Positions 9,682-17,571 of a DNA stretch of 64,000 nucleotides are shown here, piece by piece. Below the pieces are notes generated by a model that was given only the letters and a program-made list of their open reading frames with translations, searched no databases and had not been told where the DNA came from. The stretch is from Flavobacterium fontis. GTDB lineage: Bacteria > Bacteroidota > Bacteroidia > Flavobacteriales > Flavobacteriaceae. How positions within the stretch are numbered: the stretch's first letter is position 1; the number at the start of each line of letters is the position of its first letter. A program made the position numbers and the translations under genes. Location: positions 179,886-243,885 of the forward strand of contig NZ_FQVQ01000004.1 in assembly GCF_900129405.1 (NCBI RefSeq), read 5' to 3'.

Positions 9682-11046
9682 ATGCAAAAACTCATCTTAG
9701 GTTCGGAAGAATGGTGCGGCTTTCCCCAACTGGGGCTCCCTACCATAAAAGCGCGCGTCGATTCGGGTGCTAAAACCTCTGCGCTTCATGCCGTCAATAT
9801 TGCTCCTTTTCAAAAAGAAGGTGAAACTTGGGTAAAATTTGACATCAATCCCATTCAAAAAAATCAAAAAACAATTATTCATTGTGAAGCCAAAGTGGTC
9901 GACAAACGCGTCGTCAAAAGTTCGAGCGGCTATCGCGAACAGCGCTATGTGATTCAAACCGATTTGCAATTGGGTGACGAATGTTGGTCGGTAGAAGTAA
10001 CCTTGACCAATCGCGATTCGATGGGATTTCGCATGCTACTGGGTCGTGAAGCCATGAGTGGCCGAATTTTGGTCGATCCCGAGCAGAAATACTTGTTGGG
10101 CGAACCCACCACAGAATACCTCAAAGAAGTTTACCAAAAAGCCGTAGCCCAACGAACCGGTTTACGCATTGGTTTGTTGGCCAGTAATCCTGAACTTTAC
10201 AGCAACCGGCGGATTATGGAAGCGGGAGAAGCACGGGGGCATGAAATGCATTTTTTGAATATCAAAGAATGTTATATGAAACTCGATGCGGTTAAGCCTG
10301 AAATTCATTACCGTGGCGGGAAAATATTGGACAATTTTGATGCGATTATTCCGCGCATTCGTCCCAGCATTACTTTTTATGGTTGTGCGCTCACCCGACA
10401 ATTTGAGGCGATGAAAGTGTATTGCTTAAATTCGGCCAAAGCGATTACACAATCCCGAGATAAACTGTACTCGTTGCAACTTCTCCTCCATCACGGGGTT
10501 GATATTCCCACGACGGGTTTTGCCAATTCGCCTTTGGATACCGATGATTTGATAAAAATGGTAGGCGGAACTCCGTTGATTGTCAAACTTTTGGAAGGAA
10601 CCCAAGGCAAAGGAGTGGTATTGGCCGAAACCAAAAAAGCTGCAGAATCGGTGATTAACGCGTTCAAAAGTTTGAATGCGAACATTTTGGTCCAAGAATT
10701 CATTAAAGAAGCCGATGGAAAGGATTTGCGTTTGTTTGTTGTGGATGGAAAAGTAGTGGCCGCCATGCAACGAGAAGCAGCACCGGGAGAATTTAGAGCC
10801 AACATTCACATGGGGGGAACCGCCTCTGTGGTCAAAGTAACGCCCGAAGAAAAACGGATTGCCATCAAAGCCGCCAAAGCGATGGATTTGAAAGTAGCGG
10901 GTGTCGACATTATTCGCTCCTCCAAAGGGCCGTTATTGCTCGAAGTGAACTCATCGCCAGGATTAGAAGGTATAGAGGGGGCGACGAACAAAGATATTGC
11001 GGGAGAAATGATTAAATCAATAGAAAAGAATTTCAAATGGAAGTAG
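9682..11046 (+). CDS. Fusion of retropepsin-like protease (RimB/Zn_protease type) and RimK-type ATP-grasp ligase
   Basis: This 454-residue protein joins two domains. Residues 1-150 form an aspartic-protease-like domain; the active-site signature is [10 protein letters not shown] with Asp27, and LLGREAM closes it. Residues 155-450 form an ATP-grasp ligase of the RimK family ([33 protein letters not shown] and [13 protein letters not shown] for nucleotide and Mg binding). RimK adds glutamates to the C-terminus of ribosomal protein S6. In some proteobacteria a separate small protease-like RimB partners RimK. The fusion would put modification and trimming in one chain; this is inferred. It overlaps the next gene by 10 bp. 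Confidence 0.85.
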   Translation: MQKLILGSEEWCGFPQLGLPTIKARVDSGAKTSALHAVNIAPFQKEGETWVKFDINPIQKNQKTIIHCEAKVVDKRVVKSSSGYREQRYVIQTDLQLGDECWSVEVTLTNRDSMGFRMLLGREAMSGRILVDPEQKYLLGEPTTEYLKEVYQKAVAQRTGLRIGLLASNPELYSNRRIMEAGEARGHEMHFLNIKECYMKLDAVKPEIHYRGGKILDNFDAIIPRIRPSITFYGCALTRQFEAMKVYCLNSAKAITQSRDKLYSLQLLLHHGVDIPTTGFANSPLDTDDLIKMVGGTPLIVKLLEGTQGKGVVLAETKKAAESVINAFKSLNANILVQEFIKEADGKDLRLFVVDGKVVAAMQREAAPGEFRANIHMGGTASVVKVTPEEKRIAIKAAKAMDLKVAGVDIIRSSKGPLLLEVNSSPGLEGIEGATNKDIAGEMIKSIEKNFKWK

Positions 11047-11405
11047 TTTCAAAAGGCCTTATTGCAGCCATAGCGCTGTTGCACGGCTACATTTTATGGT
11101 TGGAAATGTTTGCTTGGACCACCCAAGCGAAAAAAGTTTTTAGAAGCATTCCCGAAGATTTGTTTGAAAAAACAAAGGTGTTGGCCGCCAACCAAGGACT
11201 TTATAATGGATTTTTGGCCGCCGGATTACTGTGGTCGCTGGCCATTACGGATCCCAATTGGGCCAAAAATGTGGCCTTATTTTTCTTAATCTGTGTATTT
11301 ATCGCTGGATTGTATGGTGCAGCCACGGCCAGCAAACGGATTTTTTATGTACAAAGTGTTCCTGCCTTGTTGGGAATTTTGAGTGTGTTGTTTCGGGAGA
11401 TTTAA
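11037..11405 (+). CDS. DUF1304 family membrane protein
   Basis: This 122-residue protein has four hydrophobic segments (about residues 5-25, 52-70, 78-97 and 104-120) and the conserved features of DUF1304, such as [13 protein letters not shown] near the start and [15 protein letters not shown] in the middle. The function of the family is not established. The start codon lies inside the end of the RimK fusion gene, so the two are translationally coupled. Confidence 0.85.
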   Translation: MEVVSKGLIAAIALLHGYILWLEMFAWTTQAKKVFRSIPEDLFEKTKVLAANQGLYNGFLAAGLLWSLAITDPNWAKNVALFFLICVFIAGLYGAATASKRIFYVQSVPALLGILSVLFREI

Positions 11406-11418
11406 AGGTTAAAAGAAT

Positions 11419-12009
11419 ATGAAAAAAGGACTTGTGCTACTTCTTTTGGGGTTACATCAACTCATAACGAGTCAGACCACAGCTGGAGTAGAAAAAAATT
11501 TCTATAGCATTCAAACTGGAATTGCGGGGATTTGGATAACGAATGAAACGCGACTTTCAAATGCTATCGCTTTACGAAGTGAAATTGGATTAGAACACGA
11601 TTTTACAGTGGGGCAACATTATGATAATGCTGGATTTATTTTACAACCCGTTTTGACTGTAGAGCCAAGGTTATACTACAATTTACGTAAGAGAAATGCT
11701 CAAGGCAGGAAAACCAGCTTCAATAGTGGGGATTTTCTTTCGATAAAAACGAGCTACCATCCCGATTGGTTTGTACTCAATTTAGACGCTAATTTTACGA
11801 AAACAGCAGACTTATCCATTGTACCAACTTGGGGAATTAAACGTCAAATTGGATCCAATTTTACCTACGAGACGGGTCTCGGATTCGGGTATCGAATTGT
11901 TTACTTAAAAGCAAACCGTAATCAAGGGTCGCAATACAGCAATGATGGGATTCAAAACAGACATCAATACGTTCCCTATTTGCATTTCCGTATAGGGTAT
12001 GTTTTCTAA
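11419..12009 (+). CDS. Hypothetical secreted protein, probable small outer-membrane beta-barrel
   Basis: The 196-residue product starts with a signal peptide (MKKGLVLLLLGLHQLITSQ). The rest has alternating polar and hydrophobic strands (for example LRSEIGLEHDFTVGQ, TYETGLGFGYRIVYL) and ends YLHFRIGYVF, with an aromatic last residue as is typical of outer-membrane barrels. I do not recognise a named family. It begins 13 bp after the DUF1304 gene. The following 300 bp hold no gene but one dispersed repeat. Confidence 0.6.
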   Translation: MKKGLVLLLLGLHQLITSQTTAGVEKNFYSIQTGIAGIWITNETRLSNAIALRSEIGLEHDFTVGQHYDNAGFILQPVLTVEPRLYYNLRKRNAQGRKTSFNSGDFLSIKTSYHPDWFVLNLDANFTKTADLSIVPTWGIKRQIGSNFTYETGLGFGYRIVYLKANRNQGSQYSNDGIQNRHQYVPYLHFRIGYVF

Positions 12010-12149
12010 ACTGAAGAATGTAAAATTCAGTTTTGTGAATCAACGCTTGAATTACATGCATATCGATTATTAGTATATCATTCTGTTGCACAAAAATTGC
12101 AATTCTACCTAAACTCCTTTTTATTGGATTTGCACGACGAATTTCGATT

Positions 12150-12210
12150 CAGCCCCGATGGAAGCGGCATCCCCCGATGGCAATCGGGGATATAGCGGAC
12201 AGCGGGTGGG
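12150..12210 (+). repeat. Dispersed palindromic intergenic repeat, copy A
   Basis: The sequence starts with CAGCCCCGATGGAAGCGGCA and contains the palindromic core CCCCGATGGCAATCGGGG followed by ATATAGCGGACAGCGGG. The same element is present in inverted orientation at 49085-49166, and the core resembles the insert in the 85-bp array at the window start. It is probably a REP/MITE-like element common in Flavobacteriaceae. Confidence 0.8.
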
Positions 12211-12306
12211 TATGCCTTTGAACGACAAAATGAGTTGCTGCCTCAAAAAAAACAGCACTTTCCAACCTTTTGGTGTTCGTTACACTCTTTACAAAAAAAC
12301 GAATGT

Positions 12307-14466
12307 ATGCAACGAACTCCGACTTCCCTACTCTATTTATGCGGCCTTTTGTGGGGGCTTTTAGTAATGCCCTCGGCTTGGTGTCAAACGCTTAGCGGTA
12401 CCATTGTAAGCAATAACCCGCAAGATTTCTCAGGTATCGAGATTATCAATGTAAATAACAATCACGCTACGGTTACCACGGCAACGGGAACGTTTGTGAT
12501 TAAAGGACAAAAAAACGATGTCCTTCGGCTGATTACGCCCTATCGAAACTACCGGGTTAAAGCAAAAGCGGTAGACCACTGGACGATTGATCTTGAAAAG
12601 TTGAAACGTCAAATCATCAAACAGGAAAGAAAACAACAAGCTAAAGAAGATCGTCTCTATCGACGTGCCAATCAACGTAATCATCGCCGTTCCGCTCGGG
12701 TTAAAAAACCCCAACGCATTGAAATCAACGACCATGAACGGTATGACAATCCGTTTAAAAAACCTGTGATCGGACGAGTGTTTGATGCCTCGGGTTCGCT
12801 CCCTGGGGCCACAGTTCAAATTAAAGGAACTACCAAAGGGGTGCATACTGATATCGAGGGCTATTATGGCATCGACGCAAAAATTGGTGATGTGTTGCTT
12901 ATTTCATTTTTGGGCTACAAATCCATTGAAATTAAAGTAACGCATCCGATTATGAATGTTGTCCTTGAAGACGCAAGTGTGACTTTGGAAGAGGTGGTAA
13001 TATTGCCCTATCATTCGAGAAAATCGAAAAAAATTGACCGCGTTCCCGATTTGGCAATGGCGGCCAAACCTGTTGCTGCTGCCGTTGAAGAAGCGAGACA
13101 CGCAGCCCCTTCTACCTCAGGTTTAAGTAGCGCTACCCTACCCAAGGCGGGACAATTGACCGCTACTGAAGTCAATGATTTTAGCCATTATACCTATTGG
13201 CAAGGCCTTACAGAAAACGAACTCAATCAATGGAAAAATTACTGGAAAATCTGTCCCACAAAGCGGTATTCCTTGGTTTTAAAAAATGAAAAAGGCTTTC
13301 CCGTGGTCAATAAAAAGGTTTTTCTTAAATCGGGCGAAACAACACTTTGGGTGGGTCGAACCGACAATACCGGTCGCGCTGAGTTGTGGGACTCGCCGGA
13401 AACAGATCGTACTAGTTTGGGGGGCGGCTTCCAAATTACGGATGAAAAAGGGACCGTATTATGCCCACATCCTAAAGAATTTCTAGACGGAATCAACAGT
13501 TATACCTTTCAAAAAGAATGTACCTCGCAATCCAAAATCAATATCGGATTTATGATCGATGCCACCGGTTCTATGGGCGACGAAATCAGCTATTTGCAAT
13601 CGGAATTGTTTGATGTGATCGAACGAACCAAACAACAGCTCCCTGACGCCACGGTGGCGATGAGTAGTTTATTTTACCGCGACAATGGCGACGATTATGT
13701 GGTAAAAAACTTTGATTTTACGACGGCTATTCCCAACGTAATAGAATTTATCAAAAAACAAAGGGCCGGCGGCGGCGGCGATTATCCCGAGGCGGTTATT
13801 GAAGGCTTGGAAAATGCCATCCATCAAATGAGTTGGGAGGACGATGCGACTTCAAGACTTCTTTTTGTGGTATTGGATGCGCCACCCCATTATTCAGATG
13901 CAACCATAAAAAAACTACAACTCTTGGGACGACAGGCGGCTGAAAAAGGCATTCGTATTATTCCCCTAGCCGCCAGTGGTATTGACAAATCTACCGAGTA
14001 TTTGATGCGTGCTTTGGCCTTGGAAACCAATGGAACGTATCTCACATTGACCAACCATAGCGGTATTGGAGATAACCACATTGCGCCTTCTGCAGAAAGC
14101 ACCAAAGTGGAAATGCTCAACGAACTGTTGCTTCGCATCATACAGCAATTTAGCGCCATCAATCATTGCGATCAAGAGGAAAAGGACTTTGCACAAAATA
14201 CACTCTTGAACGAACAAAGTACCCAAGACAAACCCATTACCTTTACCTATGCGCCCAATCCAACTACCGATGTGGTGACCCTTCGCATAGATCAGCCCGC
14301 AAGCGAAGTCTTTCTATTTGACACCAAGGGAAAACTAATTTTTTACCGCACGGAATCGGCTACCGAATATACCTTGGACCTAACCGGATTACCCAATGCC
14401 ATATATTACGTTAAGGTCATCGTTGGGGACCAAAGCTTGTATGGAAAAATAATCAAACAAAACTAA
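12307..14466 (+). CDS. T9SS-exported von Willebrand factor A protein with carboxypeptidase-regulatory-like domains
   Basis: The product of about 719 residues starts MQRTPTSLLYLCGLLWG with a signal peptide ending at SAWCQ; a longer in-frame start at 12235 would add residues with no signal function. There is a short beta-sandwich segment, a basic charged linker (KRQIIKQERKQQAKEDR), then a carboxypeptidase D regulatory-like domain (VIGRVFDASGSLPGATVQIK) of the kind found at the start of SusC receptors. A von Willebrand A domain follows with the metal site DATGSMGDE. The last 80 residues (APNPTTDVVTLRI ... YYVKVIVGDQSLYGKIIKQ) form a T9SS type A sorting domain. It is likely a surface adhesive or scaffold protein. 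Confidence 0.85.
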   Translation: MQRTPTSLLYLCGLLWGLLVMPSAWCQTLSGTIVSNNPQDFSGIEIINVNNNHATVTTATGTFVIKGQKNDVLRLITPYRNYRVKAKAVDHWTIDLEKLKRQIIKQERKQQAKEDRLYRRANQRNHRRSARVKKPQRIEINDHERYDNPFKKPVIGRVFDASGSLPGATVQIKGTTKGVHTDIEGYYGIDAKIGDVLLISFLGYKSIEIKVTHPIMNVVLEDASVTLEEVVILPYHSRKSKKIDRVPDLAMAAKPVAAAVEEARHAAPSTSGLSSATLPKAGQLTATEVNDFSHYTYWQGLTENELNQWKNYWKICPTKRYSLVLKNEKGFPVVNKKVFLKSGETTLWVGRTDNTGRAELWDSPETDRTSLGGGFQITDEKGTVLCPHPKEFLDGINSYTFQKECTSQSKINIGFMIDATGSMGDEISYLQSELFDVIERTKQQLPDATVAMSSLFYRDNGDDYVVKNFDFTTAIPNVIEFIKKQRAGGGGDYPEAVIEGLENAIHQMSWEDDATSRLLFVVLDAPPHYSDATIKKLQLLGRQAAEKGIRIIPLAASGIDKSTEYLMRALALETNGTYLTLTNHSGIGDNHIAPSAESTKVEMLNELLLRIIQQFSAINHCDQEEKDFAQNTLLNEQSTQDKPITFTYAPNPTTDVVTLRIDQPASEVFLFDTKGKLIFYRTESATEYTLDLTGLPNAIYYVKVIVGDQSLYGKIIKQN

Positions 14467-14472
14467 GGTATC

Positions 14473-15645
14473 ATGAGGAACTTCGTCCTTCGGCTACTAT
14501 TGAACAGCCTTGTTTTGGGTTCGGTTATGGCTCAACACCCCACCGAAAAATCGGAAGCTACATTGTATTTTGACACCAACCAGTTTCAACTTACTTCATG
14601 GCACCAAAAGCAATTGGATTCACTTTTTCCCTATGACAATGGGATAGGGTTAAAACATGAGTTTCACGTTACAGGCTATACGGATGAAACGGGTCCGCTG
14701 GCTTATAACCAATGGCTCTCCACGCAACGAGCTACTTCGGTAGCGGATTATTTACTTCAAAAAGGAATTGAAGAATTTGCTTTGGTCTGCAAAGGTGACG
14801 GAATATGTTCCTTTTTAGATTCGAATGCAAAACAACGAAGCGTAGCAGTTGAGCACCGCCGTATTCGGGGTTGTGGATTGATGGAGGAAACGATGGATAC
14901 GATTGCCTTTGGAGCGCCCTATTTCAAAAACATTGCGGCGTATTTCGACACCAAAAGCATGATTCGCGATCGCGTTTTTGCCATTGATATACACGAAAAA
15001 TTAATCAAAACAGCGGGAATGTATTTGTTTGAACCGAATGAAGACTTGTTTAAAACCGTTAACGCCAACACCGTCGTTCGCTTTTGTTTTCCTTTGGCAA
15101 AAGGTAAAAAATATGATCCCGACATGAAAGTTTGGCGATTGGTTTTTAATGAAAAAGGCGAAAAACGTTGGGGAGAAACTGTGGTTCCTGTGCGTTTTAA
15201 TCCGAATTCCTTTTGCTATGAAGTTGTGATGAATTGTATTTATTTACGCGGAGAACGCGGGTTAAACATTGATAAAAACCGACCTGTTTCGGAAATGGAA
15301 ATCGAAATTTCATTATATAAAAATATTGATGTTTTGGATGTTGAACTCACGGAGGCTGATTTTTCAGCGGTGGAAGAGAAAAGAAACCAAAAAATCTACC
15401 AATTTGTGGGGTTAACTACACAAGAATCGGGGTATTTCAAAGGGAAATTTAGAAAAAATGGCCTCGAACATGAATTGAGTTTTCCACTAACAAGTTGCAC
15501 CAAAACAGTACGTCCCGACGGAAGAAACACCTATTATCTCTCGGAAAAAAGTCATTTTTGGGTCGATGGAAAAGAGTTCAACGGACCCCGAAGTCTTTGG
15601 CAACGCATTGGAGATTGGTTTCGGAAAAAAGAAGAGCCGTTGTAG
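14473..15645 (+). CDS. Secreted protein with N-terminal OmpA-like domain
   Basis: The 390-residue product has a signal peptide (MRNFVLRLLLNSLVLGSVMAQ) followed directly by an OmpA-like peptidoglycan-binding domain at about residues 25-135 (ATLYFDTNQFQLT, VTGYTDETGPLAYNQWLSTQRA). The OmpA domain is usually C-terminal, so this order is uncommon. The remaining 250 residues are of unknown fold. The gene starts 6 bp after the von Willebrand A gene, and the two are surely one operon; the pair may link a surface protein to the cell wall, which is inference. Confidence 0.7.
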   Translation: MRNFVLRLLLNSLVLGSVMAQHPTEKSEATLYFDTNQFQLTSWHQKQLDSLFPYDNGIGLKHEFHVTGYTDETGPLAYNQWLSTQRATSVADYLLQKGIEEFALVCKGDGICSFLDSNAKQRSVAVEHRRIRGCGLMEETMDTIAFGAPYFKNIAAYFDTKSMIRDRVFAIDIHEKLIKTAGMYLFEPNEDLFKTVNANTVVRFCFPLAKGKKYDPDMKVWRLVFNEKGEKRWGETVVPVRFNPNSFCYEVVMNCIYLRGERGLNIDKNRPVSEMEIEISLYKNIDVLDVELTEADFSAVEEKRNQKIYQFVGLTTQESGYFKGKFRKNGLEHELSFPLTSCTKTVRPDGRNTYYLSEKSHFWVDGKEFNGPRSLWQRIGDWFRKKEEPL

Positions 15646-15651
15646 ACTGAT

Positions 15652-17151
15652 TTACTCTAAATCAATCACAAAACTTCGTAAAAACGCCACCGATTTTTCA
15701 ATATCGTAATGTAAAATGCGGTCCACTTCTACGAGCGGCACCTCTTCCCGGTACGATTTCAAGAAACTTTCTAAAAATTCGCTGCTGCGAAGGGGTCTTC
15801 TGAATTCAATCGCCTGCGAAGCATTCATTAGTTCGATGGCTAAAATTCGCTCCAAATTGTCCACAATGCGTAAGGCTTTAGTGGCGGCATTGGATCCCAT
15901 ACTCACGTGATCTTCTTGTCCGTTGCTGGAAACAATACTATCAACCGAAGCAGGTGTCGCCAATTGTTTGTTCTGACTAACAATACTCGCCGCCGTGTAT
16001 TGCGGAATCATGAACCCCGAATTGAGTCCGGGATCATTGACCAAGAACGCAGGCAATCCGCGTAAACCAGAGATCAATTGATAGGTACGGCGTTCAGAAA
16101 TACTACCAATTTCGGCCAAGGCTATGCCCATAAAATCAAGCGCCAACGCCAAGGGTTGTCCGTGGAAATTACCGCCGGAAATAATTTTATCGCTTTCGCG
16201 GAAGATGTTGGGATTATCGGTCACCGAATTGATTTCGGTTTTGAACACTTTTTTCACATACTCCAAGGCATCTTTACTCGCCCCATGCACTTGTGGAATA
16301 CAACGGAACGAATACGGATCTTGTACGTGTTGTTTGGGTTGCCCAATGATTTCGCTGCCTTCCAATAAATCGCGCATGCGTTCGGCCGTGGTCACCTGTC
16401 CCTTGTGCGGACGAACGTAATGAATCAAATCATCAAAAGGTTCGATACGACCGTCAAAGGCTTCCAAAGAAATGGCCGCTACAACATCGGATAAATAGGT
16501 CAGTTTCATGGCTTTCAAAAGCACAAAACAACCGTAAGCACTCATAAACTGGGTACCGTTCAACAAGGCCAATCCTTCTTTGGATTGCAAAACGATGGGG
16601 TCCCAACCTTTGTTTTGCAACACTTTAGCCGCAGGTTGACGGAAACCATCTGCATACACCTCACCTTCACCAATCAAGGGCAAACACAAATGCGCTAAGG
16701 GGGCTAAATCACCACTGGCGCCCAACGAGCCTTGTTCGTAAACTACAGGAAGAATATCATGGTTGTAAAAGTCAATCAAACGTTCTACCGTGGCCAATTG
16801 CACGCCCGAATGTCCATAACTTAAGGATTGTACTTTCAACAATAGCATCAATTTAACAATCTCGTGCGGTACTTCGGGTCCGGTGCCACAGGCATGCGAC
16901 TTCATCAGGTTGACCTGCAATTGAGACAAGTTGTCATTGGAAATTTTCACATTACACAACGATCCAAATCCGGTATTGATTCCGTAAATGGGGTCACTTT
17001 GCGCCGCCATTTTGGCATCCAAATAGGAACGGCATTTTTGAATATTCACCTTGGCATCCTCCGACAATGCGATTGTTTTGCCTTGATGAATGATTTCGTG
17101 CAATTGTTCTAGTGTTAAAACCTCTGAACTAATGTAATGTAGGGTATCCAT
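15652..17151 (-). CDS. hutH: Histidine ammonia-lyase
   Basis: The 499-residue protein starts MDTLHYISSE and deaminates L-histidine to urocanate and ammonia. The signature GSLGASGDLAPLAHL contains Ala145-Ser146-Gly147, which cyclises to the MIO cofactor. Length and motifs fit HutH, although closely related aromatic amino-acid lyases share the MIO fold, so the substrate is inferred. An in-frame extension to 17202 lacks family similarity. No hutU, hutI or hutG is adjacent, so the pathway is not clustered here. Confidence 0.9.
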   Translation of the reverse strand: MDTLHYISSEVLTLEQLHEIIHQGKTIALSEDAKVNIQKCRSYLDAKMAAQSDPIYGINTGFGSLCNVKISNDNLSQLQVNLMKSHACGTGPEVPHEIVKLMLLLKVQSLSYGHSGVQLATVERLIDFYNHDILPVVYEQGSLGASGDLAPLAHLCLPLIGEGEVYADGFRQPAAKVLQNKGWDPIVLQSKEGLALLNGTQFMSAYGCFVLLKAMKLTYLSDVVAAISLEAFDGRIEPFDDLIHYVRPHKGQVTTAERMRDLLEGSEIIGQPKQHVQDPYSFRCIPQVHGASKDALEYVKKVFKTEINSVTDNPNIFRESDKIISGGNFHGQPLALALDFMGIALAEIGSISERRTYQLISGLRGLPAFLVNDPGLNSGFMIPQYTAASIVSQNKQLATPASVDSIVSSNGQEDHVSMGSNAATKALRIVDNLERILAIELMNASQAIEFRRPLRSSEFLESFLKSYREEVPLVEVDRILHYDIEKSVAFLRSFVIDLE

Positions 17152-17321
17152 GAAACCTGATTTGCGTCCAAAATTCAACAAACCCATTAGATTATGCAAC
17201 AAAAACTTTGGATTTTTATTGACATATCTGTAAAAACTGTCCTAAAAAAAAGAATTTGTTGACAATTCAAATTCCGATAACGATATACTATTTTAATATT
17301 CGCAAAAGTTTAGGCCAAACT

Positions 17322-17350
17322 TTGTTGTTTACCGCATTGTTTTAACTTTG
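17322..17350 (+). promoter_or_regulatory. Promoter of the thr operon
   Basis: TTG at 17322-17324 (within TTTG), an 18-base spacer and TAACTTTG at 17343-17350 make a near-perfect Bacteroidota promoter. The -7 box ends 5 bases before the ATG of the leader peptide, so transcription probably begins at or next to that ATG. Confidence 0.8.
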
Positions 17351-17355
17351 TCATT

Positions 17356-17445
17356 ATGAAATTAGCATTGAAAACAACGTTTTATACTTTTTCAGCCACA
17401 ACTTCGGCTGTTGTTTTCTATGGCACAACCACCACGACCCCATAA
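17356..17445 (+). CDS. Threonine-rich leader peptide of the thr operon
   Basis: A 29-codon ORF reads MKLALKTTFY...VVFYGTTTTTP. Ten of the 29 residues are Thr, and five Thr codons in a row (ACA ACC ACC ACG ACC) come just before the final Pro. It lies about 125 bp before thrA and starts right after the operon promoter. Leader peptides rich in the end-product amino acid control thr operons in enterobacteria through ribosome-mediated attenuation. A hairpin spans the end of the ORF, but I could not find a T-run terminator, so the exact mechanism is open. Confidence 0.85.
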   Translation: MKLALKTTFYTFSATTSAVVFYGTTTTTP

Positions 17446-17450
17446 GGGGT
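17436..17450 (+). promoter_or_regulatory. Small hairpin at the end of the thr leader ORF
   Basis: ACCCC and GGGGT pair around an ATAA loop that contains the stop codon. A second inverted repeat (ATGCTT with AAGCAT) lies at about 17480-17496. A ribosome stalled on the Thr codons would cover the first stem. Neither hairpin is followed by a T-run. Confidence 0.45.
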
Positions 17451-17571
17451 TCATTGTACACATATCGTCCTTTCGCGGATGCTTTTTAAAAGCATGCCAA
17501 CTCTTGTATTCAAAACAAATTCATTGTAATCAGTTCCCTGAAACTTAAAACTTTAAACTTGAAACCTTAAC

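Noticed and set aside
17446..17571. Classical T-run attenuator terminator before thrA
   Set aside because: Only weak inverted repeats without T-run were found, so no terminator is claimed.
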